From Paucidesulfovibrio longus DSM 6739 (GTDB taxonomy: Bacteria > Desulfobacterota > Desulfovibrionia > Desulfovibrionales > Desulfovibrionaceae), in contig NZ_ATVA01000018.1 of NCBI RefSeq assembly GCF_000420485.1, positions 158,613 to 222,612 on the forward strand: a DNA stretch of 64,000 nt. The letters run 5' to 3'. The notes beneath the pieces are model-generated. The model worked only from the letters and a program-made list of their open reading frames with translations. It made no database searches and had not been told where the DNA came from. This document shows, piece after piece, positions 58,641 to 64,000 of the stretch; position 1 is the first letter of the stretch, and every line of letters starts with the position of its first letter. The translations under genes and the position numbers were made by a program.

Positions 58641-61070
58641 ATGTCGGGAGAGAGAGACAAGTCCCGCGAGGAGCTGCTTGGCGAACTGCGGGCGGCCAGG
58701 ATGCGCATCGCCGAACTGGAAAGGGGCGCGCAGTCCCGGACCATTGCCTTCGACGGTCTGCTGGACAGTCTCGCCGACCCCATCTTCATCAAGGACGCGC
58801 AGCACCGCTGGGTGTATTTCAACCAGGCCTTCGCCGACCTGCTCGGCATGCGCCCCGCCGAGCTTTTCGACCACTCCGATGTGGACCTGTTTCCCGAACA
58901 CGAAGCAGCGGTTTTTCATGAGGCCGACAATTACGTCCTGAGCACCGGGAAAAGCCTCGCCACGGAGGAGGACTTGACCATCAAGGGCGTGACCCACCGC
59001 ATGCGCACGGTCAAGTCCTTCTGGCGCGATCCCATCAGCGGCGCTCCCCTGGTTCTGGGGGTCATTCACGACATCACCGCCTACGTCGATTCGCTGCGGG
59101 CTCTCGAGGAGAGCGAAAGCCGTCTGCGCGAAAGCGAGGAAAAGCACCACGCTTTGGCGTCGGCAACCTTCGAGGCCATCTTCATCTCGGAAAACGGCAT
59201 CTGCGTGGAGACCAACGAGGCCGCGAGCGAGATGTTCGGGTATTCCTACGAGGAGATCATCGGGATTTTCGGAACGGAGGTGATTTCCGAGGACACCCGG
59301 CACATCGTGCTTCGGAACATGCTCTCCGGGTACGAGGAGCCTTACGAGGCCGTGGGCGTGCGCAAGGACGGCACGCATTTTCCCGCCCAGTTCCAGGGAC
59401 GGATGTTTCGCTACAAGGGGCGGCCCGCGCGGGTCACGGCCGTGCGCGACCTCACCGAGCAAAAGCGGGCCGAGCGCGAGCTGGCCGAAAGCGAGCACAA
59501 GTACCGCCTGCTGGCCGAGAACGTGGAAGACGTCATCTTCCGCACGGACGCGGAGTTTCGCTTCAATTACGTCAGCCCCAGCGTGCGCGCGCTGCTGGGC
59601 ATGGAGCCGGACGAGGTGCTGGCCCAGAGCCTGGATCAAACCCTGACGCCGGAGTCCCAGGGCAGGGTCGCCGAGGCCCGCGAGCGGCGGCGGCTGGCCG
59701 AGGCCGCCGGAGACCATAACCTGGTCAACCGCATTGAGCTGGAGATGTGCCGCAAGGACGGCTCCACGGTCTGGGTCGAGGTCATCTCCAAGGGGCTGCG
59801 CGATGCCCAGGGTCGGAATCTCGGCCTGGTGGGCCTCGCACGCAACATTGCCGAGCGCAAGCAGATGGAGCGCCAGCTTGTGGCGGCCAAGGAGGCCGCC
59901 GAAGCCGCGAACAAGGCCAAGAGCGAATTCCTGGCCAACGTCAGCCATGAGATCCGCACGCCCCTGAACGGCATGCTCGGCATGCTCCAGCTCCTGCAAG
60001 GCGGCGAGCTGGACCCGGATAGCGCCGAGATGATCGGCACGGCCCTGGACTGCGGGCGCGGACTCGTGGCCCTGATCAACGACATCCTCGACCTTTCGCA
60101 GATCGAGGCGGGCGTGGTCCGGTTGCACCCGCGCGAATTCATGCTGGACAAGACCATCGACTCGGTGCTGGCTGTTTTTGAGCATCAGGCCGCCTCGCGC
60201 GGGCTGAGCCTGACCTGCGAGCTGGACCCGGCCACGCCGCTCGCGCTCCATGGCGACGAGGGCCGTCTGCGCCAGGTGCTTTTCAATCTCGTGGGCAACG
60301 CCTTGAAATTCACGGAAACAGGAGAGGTCTGCGTGACGGCCTGCCCGCTTCCCCACGCCCGCCCGGACGGCAAGGTCCGGCTGCTTTTCAGCGTCCGGGA
60401 CACGGGCATCGGCATTCCGGAAAACCGCATCGGCGACGTTTTCGAGACGTTCACGCAGGTGGACGGCTCCTATACGCGGCGTTACAGCGGCGCGGGACTC
60501 GGCCTGTCCATCGTCCGGCGGCTCGTGAAGCTCATGGGCGGCGGCCTGGTCATGGACAGCGAGGAGGGGGGCGGCACGGAGATTTTCTTTTCGCTGCCCT
60601 TCGGCGTTGCCGGCGCGGCGGTTCGGCCTGAAGCGCGGGCTTTTCCCTCCCGCCCGGGCGTGGCTGCCGCTCCTGTCCCGCCCGAACGCATGCGTCTGCT
60701 TCTGGCCGAGGACGACCGCGTCGGGCGCATCGCGGTGCAGGGGATGCTGGAACGGCTGGGGCACGAATGCATCGCGGTGGATTGCGGCCGAAGCGCCGTC
60801 GAGGAATTGCTGCGCGGCGGATACCATTGCGCCCTGCTGGATATCCAGATGCCGGACATGAGCGGGCTGGAAGCCGTGCGCCTCGCCAGGGAGGCGCTGC
60901 CCGAAAACGCAAGCCTGCCTCCCGTGGTCGCGCTCACGGCGCACGCCATGCACGGCGACCGCGAGAGCTTCCTCGCCCAGGGCATGGACCACTATCTGTC
61001 CAAGCCCGTGAACATGGACGAGTTGCGCCGGTTGCTGGACGGGCTGCGCGGGGTTCCTTCCGAATCATAG
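58641..61070 (+). CDS. Soluble PAS hybrid histidine kinase with receiver (809 aa)
   Basis: A short coiled coil (~5-30) precedes three PAS domains (~35-150, ~165-285, ~290-410). HisKA has [16 protein letters not shown] near residue 440; HATPase spans ~540-650 ([16 protein letters not shown]). A receiver occupies ~685-800 with the phospho-Asp in ALLDIQMPDMSG near 734. No membrane segment, so cytoplasmic. The final output partner is not encoded nearby. Same general design as the kinases at 12500 and 18040. Confidence 0.93.
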   Translation: MSGERDKSREELLGELRAARMRIAELERGAQSRTIAFDGLLDSLADPIFIKDAQHRWVYFNQAFADLLGMRPAELFDHSDVDLFPEHEAAVFHEADNYVLSTGKSLATEEDLTIKGVTHRMRTVKSFWRDPISGAPLVLGVIHDITAYVDSLRALEESESRLRESEEKHHALASATFEAIFISENGICVETNEAASEMFGYSYEEIIGIFGTEVISEDTRHIVLRNMLSGYEEPYEAVGVRKDGTHFPAQFQGRMFRYKGRPARVTAVRDLTEQKRAERELAESEHKYRLLAENVEDVIFRTDAEFRFNYVSPSVRALLGMEPDEVLAQSLDQTLTPESQGRVAEARERRRLAEAAGDHNLVNRIELEMCRKDGSTVWVEVISKGLRDAQGRNLGLVGLARNIAERKQMERQLVAAKEAAEAANKAKSEFLANVSHEIRTPLNGMLGMLQLLQGGELDPDSAEMIGTALDCGRGLVALINDILDLSQIEAGVVRLHPREFMLDKTIDSVLAVFEHQAASRGLSLTCELDPATPLALHGDEGRLRQVLFNLVGNALKFTETGEVCVTACPLPHARPDGKVRLLFSVRDTGIGIPENRIGDVFETFTQVDGSYTRRYSGAGLGLSIVRRLVKLMGGGLVMDSEEGGGTEIFFSLPFGVAGAAVRPEARAFPSRPGVAAAPVPPERMRLLLAEDDRVGRIAVQGMLERLGHECIAVDCGRSAVEELLRGGYHCALLDIQMPDMSGLEAVRLAREALPENASLPPVVALTAHAMHGDRESFLAQGMDHYLSKPVNMDELRRLLDGLRGVPSES

Positions 61071-61094
61071 CTCCCTGCATTGAACGAGGGCGCG

Positions 61095-61123
61095 TTGACA
61101 CGCGCACCGGGGCATGAAATTCT
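61095..61123 (+). promoter_or_regulatory. Candidate promoter of the SLC13-type transporter
   Basis: TTGACA (61095-61100) and AATTCT (61118-61123) with 17-bp spacing, 22 bp before the GTG start. Confidence 0.45.
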
Positions 61124-61144
61124 TCCCGGCCAGGAGAGTGCCCC

Positions 61145-62416
61145 GTGGAACGATTCGCCGACATGGCCGCCTACCTCTGGGGCCGACTGCCCCTGATCCT
61201 GCTCTTCGCCAACGCCTATCTCGCGTACCGGCTTCTGGCCGTGACCGGGCTGACCACTGCGTTCGTTCGCCGGGTGCTTTGGCTGGCCGGCGGCCCCAGG
61301 GGCCGGGGCGGCCTGCCCGGTCTGTTGCTGCTGCTCATGCTCGCGGCGGCGCTGCTGTCCTTCTTCATCCCCAACGCCGTGACCATGCTCACGCTTTTGC
61401 CCGCGCTGACCGAGCTGGAGCGCGAGCTGCGCGAAAAGACCGGCGCGCACATGGCCACCCCCCTGGCCCTGGCCGCCATCTACGGCGCGAACATCGGCGG
61501 CATGGGCTCGCTGGTTGGCTCCCCGGCGAACCTGCTCTTCATCGGCGCCGTGGATTTCTTCAACGTGCCCGGCAGGGAGCAGATCGGCTTCGCCAACTGG
61601 TTCTTTTGGTCCCTGCCGCTGGTGGCGCTTTTTTTGTTGGCGGGCTGGACGCTTCTGGCGCTCTTCGCGCTTCCGCGCGGGGTGCGGCTTACGCCGGGCG
61701 ACATTCCCGAACCAAGGGAGCTGACCCCCTGGCAGCGTTCGGGCGGCGCACTTTTCGTGCTGTTTCTCTGCTTCTGGACGGCCAGTTCCGTGGCCTCGGA
61801 AGTCTGGCCCTCCTGGCATCGGTTGGAACCGGCCGTGGCCGCCGGATTTTTTTGCTGGTTCGTGTTTCTCGCCTTTTTCCGGGCGGGAACCCCGTGCCAG
61901 GGCACCAGCGCGCCCCTGCTGCGCCTGCGCGAGGTCTTCAGCGGCTTGCCCCGGCGCGGCCTGCTCTTTCTCGGCCTGCTCGGCCTGCTGGCCCTGGCGG
62001 TCAAGGCGTTCCACCTGGATACGGCTTCCGTGGCCTGGCTGAAGGGGCTGGACAGCCAAGCCGCACCCCGCTTCGCGGTCATTTTCTGCATGGTGCTGGC
62101 CGTGATCCTGCTCACGGAGCTGCTCAGCAACACCGTGGTTTCCGCCGCGTTCTTTCCCGTGGCCTACGCCGTGGCCCAGGCGCACGGCATCTCGCCGCTG
62201 GCCCTGATGCTCGCGGTCTCCCTGGCTTCCACCTGCGCGTTCATGACTCCGGTGGCCACGCCGTGCAACGCCCTGGCCTTCGGGGAGATGCGGGGAGTAA
62301 GCCTGCGGCGCATGCTCGGCCTGGGTCTGGTCCTCAATCTCGCGGGGGCGGTGTTGATGTCCGTCTGGGTGGCCTGGGTCATCCCCCTGGTCTATTCATG
62401 GGGCGGGCACCCATAG
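61145..62416 (+). CDS. SLC13/DASS-family anion (dicarboxylate or sulfate) symporter
   Basis: 423 residues from a GTG preceded by AGGAG. About 11 hydrophobic segments. The two hairpin motifs that bind Na+ and substrate are seen as IGGMGSLVGSPANLLFIG (~115-132) and LLSNTVVSAAFFPVA plus AFMTPVATPCNALAFG. In this kind of organism, sulfate or C4-dicarboxylates are likely substrates. It ends about 12 bp before the promoter of the c-di-GMP riboswitch. Confidence 0.85.
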   Translation: MERFADMAAYLWGRLPLILLFANAYLAYRLLAVTGLTTAFVRRVLWLAGGPRGRGGLPGLLLLLMLAAALLSFFIPNAVTMLTLLPALTELERELREKTGAHMATPLALAAIYGANIGGMGSLVGSPANLLFIGAVDFFNVPGREQIGFANWFFWSLPLVALFLLAGWTLLALFALPRGVRLTPGDIPEPRELTPWQRSGGALFVLFLCFWTASSVASEVWPSWHRLEPAVAAGFFCWFVFLAFFRAGTPCQGTSAPLLRLREVFSGLPRRGLLFLGLLGLLALAVKAFHLDTASVAWLKGLDSQAAPRFAVIFCMVLAVILLTELLSNTVVSAAFFPVAYAVAQAHGISPLALMLAVSLASTCAFMTPVATPCNALAFGEMRGVSLRRMLGLGLVLNLAGAVLMSVWVAWVIPLVYSWGGHP

Positions 62417-62428
62417 ACCCGGAGCGCG

Positions 62429-62458
62429 TTGACGCGGGTTGCCCGCATGGACTAGACT
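62429..62458 (+). promoter_or_regulatory. Promoter of the c-di-GMP riboswitch transcript
   Basis: TTGACG (62429-62434) and TAGACT (62453-62458) with 18-bp spacing. The predicted start, about 62465, is two bases before the riboswitch. Confidence 0.65.
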
Positions 62459-62466
62459 GATGTATC

Positions 62467-62536
62467 GATAAAGCCAAACCCGCCGCGAGGTGGGGACGGA
62501 AAGCCACGGGTCTCACCGAGACAGCCGAGCCGCCGA
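62467..62536 (+). ncRNA. Cyclic di-GMP-I riboswitch (GEMM-I)
   Basis: The GEMM landmarks occur in order: AAGCCAAACC, a stem CCGCC/GGTGG closed by a GCGA GNRA tetraloop, the conserved GGGACGGAAAGCC, a second stem GTCTC/GAGAC, then AGCCGAGCCGCC. This agrees with known class I c-di-GMP aptamers (GCAAAC ... GGGACGCAAAGCC). It sits in the 5' leader of an HD-GYP-like gene (ATG 62595). The expression platform is not obvious; no T-run hairpin is seen, so translational control is possible. Confidence 0.9.
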
Positions 62537-62594
62537 ATAGTGCATCATAATATATGCGCGTTCTCCGTCCGCCCGCAGCAAGAAAGAGAACAGC

Positions 62595-63587
62595 ATGGCC
62601 AATTCTGCAAACGCCGCCCAACCCTGTCAAAAGCAGAGTTATTTCGAGGTGTCTCCGCACCTGATCGTCCCCAGCACCTTTGGGGGGTTCTCCATCTACC
62701 TCAAGCAGCAGGGCCGCATGGTCCTCTATGCCGCGCGCGGCGACGAATTCACCGCCGCGCACCGTTCCCGGCTCATGGACATGGGCGTCAAGAAGATCTG
62801 GGTGGAGGGCGGAGACAAGGCCGGGTACGAGGAATACGTGCGCGCCCATTTGTCCACGCTCGTGGGGGACGACTACATCCCCGTCCAGGAGCGCGCCGAA
62901 GCCTGGTGCGGCGCGTCCGAAACCATGATCCGGGAGATGTTCGACCTGAATACCCCGGATGAACAGTTGCTGACCCGGTTCAGCCGGGTGCGCTCCCTGC
63001 TCCGCAATACCCTGAAGTTCTTCTCCGACCCTGCCGTGCTTCGGGAAATGGCCCGGTTTCTGCGCAACGGGTTCGAATCGCACAAGCACGGGCTGGGCGT
63101 CATGGTCCTTGCCGCAACGGTTCTGGATACCTATGAAGGACTGCCGCCGTCGCTGCTGACGGCCTGCTGCGCGGGCGCCGTGCTGCACGACATCGGGAAG
63201 TCGCGCCTTTCCGAACGGCTTCGCCATGCCGATCCCGAGACCCTGGACCCCGAAGCCCTGAGCCTTTGGCGCTCGCACCCCTCGGTGGGCGTGAGCATCT
63301 GCTCGCGTCTGCCGCTGGAACAGGAGACCCTCCAGTGCATCCTCTTCCATCATGAGCGGGAGGACGGAAAGGGCTTTCCGTCCGGTGGCCGGGGAACGGA
63401 TCTGCCGTTCTACCCGCGGGTCATCGGTCTTTGCAACGCCTACGACAACCTTGTGCGCGGCGGACCGGAAAGCGAGTCCCTCACGGCCTTCCAGGCGTTG
63501 AGCAGGATCAAGGAGGATCGGGGCGCCTATGCGCCGGACCTGCTCCGCAGGCTGATCACGGTGCTGTCCAAGGCTGAAATGATCTGA
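62595..63587 (+). CDS. HD-GYP-like domain protein, probable c-di-GMP phosphodiesterase
   Basis: 330 residues. The N-terminal ~150 residues are an uncharacterised domain found with HD-GYP proteins (VPSTFGGFSIYLKQQGRMVLYAARGDEF). The HD-GYP core follows: AVLHDIGK with H198/D199, H228-P-S-V-G, and HHEREDGKGFP (252-262), where GFP replaces GYP. AAAGAGA precedes the ATG. It would hydrolyse c-di-GMP in the cytoplasm, and the c-di-GMP riboswitch in its leader suggests feedback control. Phosphodiesterase activity is inferred from motifs. Confidence 0.88.
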   Translation: MANSANAAQPCQKQSYFEVSPHLIVPSTFGGFSIYLKQQGRMVLYAARGDEFTAAHRSRLMDMGVKKIWVEGGDKAGYEEYVRAHLSTLVGDDYIPVQERAEAWCGASETMIREMFDLNTPDEQLLTRFSRVRSLLRNTLKFFSDPAVLREMARFLRNGFESHKHGLGVMVLAATVLDTYEGLPPSLLTACCAGAVLHDIGKSRLSERLRHADPETLDPEALSLWRSHPSVGVSICSRLPLEQETLQCILFHHEREDGKGFPSGGRGTDLPFYPRVIGLCNAYDNLVRGGPESESLTAFQALSRIKEDRGAYAPDLLRRLITVLSKAEMI

Positions 63588-63658
63588 GCGCGGGCTAAAA
63601 TTAGTTCCAATTATTTCAAAATTCTAAGGTCAAAGTTTGAGACTTCGGCAAAAACCGC

Positions 63659-63687
63659 TTGACCGGCGGGAGCGGATTGCATAGACA
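63659..63687 (+). promoter_or_regulatory. Tandem promoter P1
   Basis: TTGACC (63659-63664), 17 bp, TAGACA (63682-63687). AT-rich sequence upstream (63598-63656) resembles an UP element. Confidence 0.75.
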
Positions 63688-63762
63688 CACCCCTCGCCGC
63701 TGATGCGGAGCGAAACGGAGTCCTTGGAGCGAAAGCTCCGAGAAAAAAGATGCAGAAAGCGC

Positions 63763-63791
63763 TTGACTCCGGACGGACGGAAGCCTAAACA
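63763..63791 (+). promoter_or_regulatory. Tandem promoter P2
   Basis: TTGACT (63763-63768), 17 bp, TAAACA (63786-63791), with GAGAAAAAAGATGCAGAAAG just upstream. 104 bp after P1. Confidence 0.8.
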
Positions 63792-63866
63792 GCTCGTCCG
63801 CCGCAAAAGTGGGGGAGTTTGGGAGTCTTCGGAGCGGATGCTTCGAAAAAAAAGTGCAGAAAGCGC

Positions 63867-63895
63867 TTGACTCCGAAAAGGCGAAAGCCTAGAAA
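63867..63895 (+). promoter_or_regulatory. Tandem promoter P3
   Basis: TTGACT (63867-63872), 17 bp, TAGAAA (63890-63895), with an AAAAAAAA tract upstream. 104 bp after P2. Confidence 0.8.
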
Positions 63896-63969
63896 GCTCC
63901 TCCGCTGCACGCGAAAGGGTTTTCGGAGTCTCGGAGCAAACGCTCTGAAAAAAAGTTGCAAAAAGCGCT

Positions 63970-63998
63970 TGACTCCAGAAAGGCGAAAGCCTAGAAAG
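63970..63998 (+). promoter_or_regulatory. Tandem promoter P4
   Basis: TTGACT (63970-63975), 17 bp, TAGAAA (63993-63998), with an A-rich tract upstream. 103 bp after P3, at the window edge. Confidence 0.8.
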
Positions 63999-64000
63999 CT

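Larger units (their letters stand above)
63588..64000 (+). repeat. Non-coding leader with ~104-bp tandem promoter units
   Basis: No gene. The last ~340 bp consist of imperfect units of 103-104 bp, each with a small GGAGC/GCTCC-like hairpin, an A-rich tract and a -35/-10 pair. The first 60 bp are AT-rich. The transcribed gene lies beyond the window. Confidence 0.8.

Noticed and set aside
58365..60992. Long open frame extending dnaE upstream by ~880 codons
   Set aside because: It is antisense to the PAS hybrid kinase, has no DnaE homology and arises from high-GC codon bias. The PHP domain start at 58364 fits the family.
63073..63090. GGTTCGAATC as a tRNA T-loop
   Set aside because: It lies inside the HD-GYP-like coding region and no acceptor or anticodon arms surround it.

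Overview
The window is high-GC DNA (roughly 65% by eye). It looks like a chromosomal segment of a flagellated, strictly anaerobic delta-type proteobacterium, most likely Desulfovibrionaceae. The signs are sigma-54 promoters on flagellar and stress genes, many PAS histidine kinases without adjacent response regulators, a c-type haem motif in a sensor kinase, an ADP-forming acetyl-CoA synthetase next to a DRTGG ATPase, an oxygen-labile iron-sulfur serine dehydratase and a short-form ThiC. The taxon is inferred; no rRNA is present to confirm it.

Layout. 1-7.7 kb: a haem-binding sensor kinase (cut by the window edge) diverges from a sigma-54-driven cluster encoding a UPF0324 membrane transporter with a large insertion, a tiny membrane protein, a universal stress protein (Usp) and two unknown proteins. 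A degenerate protein kinase fused to a Usp domain follows, then a periplasmic solute-binding protein. 7.7-12.5 kb: a zinc-ribbon protein, an iron-sulfur flavoprotein, a ferredoxin-nitroreductase, and a TrkA-Usp regulator with a CPA2 antiporter. 12.5-27.3 kb: a signalling block with a 1637-residue CheB-CheR-PAS-kinase-receiver protein, a hybrid kinase in operon with an ABC-type binding protein, and two related kinases flanking L-serine dehydratase. 27.3-35.5 kb: HxlR regulator and nitroreductase, a 96-bp hairpin repeat pair, a monooxygenase/flavin reductase pair, the oxidative pentose phosphate operon gnd-zwf-pgl, and a TPP riboswitch with an attenuator before thiC. 35.5-38.1 kb: a locally lower-GC RHS island with a compact RHS protein, a candidate immunity gene and a decayed second RHS tip. 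38.5-42.5 kb: DRTGG ATPase and ADP-forming acetyl-CoA synthetase, head to head with RNase III. 42.6-51.3 kb: flagellin, flgE, flgD, fliK and two glycosyltransferases, with sigma-54 promoters. 51.4-58.4 kb: an acetyltransferase-deacetylase fusion, dtd, queD, small proteins and dnaE. 58.6-63.6 kb: a hybrid kinase, an SLC13 transporter, and a c-di-GMP-I riboswitch in front of an HD-GYP-like gene. 63.6-64.0 kb: four evenly spaced promoters with AT-rich upstream tracts, probably the head of an rRNA operon that starts beyond the window.

The strongest points are the c-di-GMP riboswitch controlling a likely c-di-GMP phosphodiesterase, the quadruple promoter array, the pseudokinase-Usp protein beside a sigma-54 stress cluster, the RHS toxin/immunity island, and the GNAT-deacetylase fusion.
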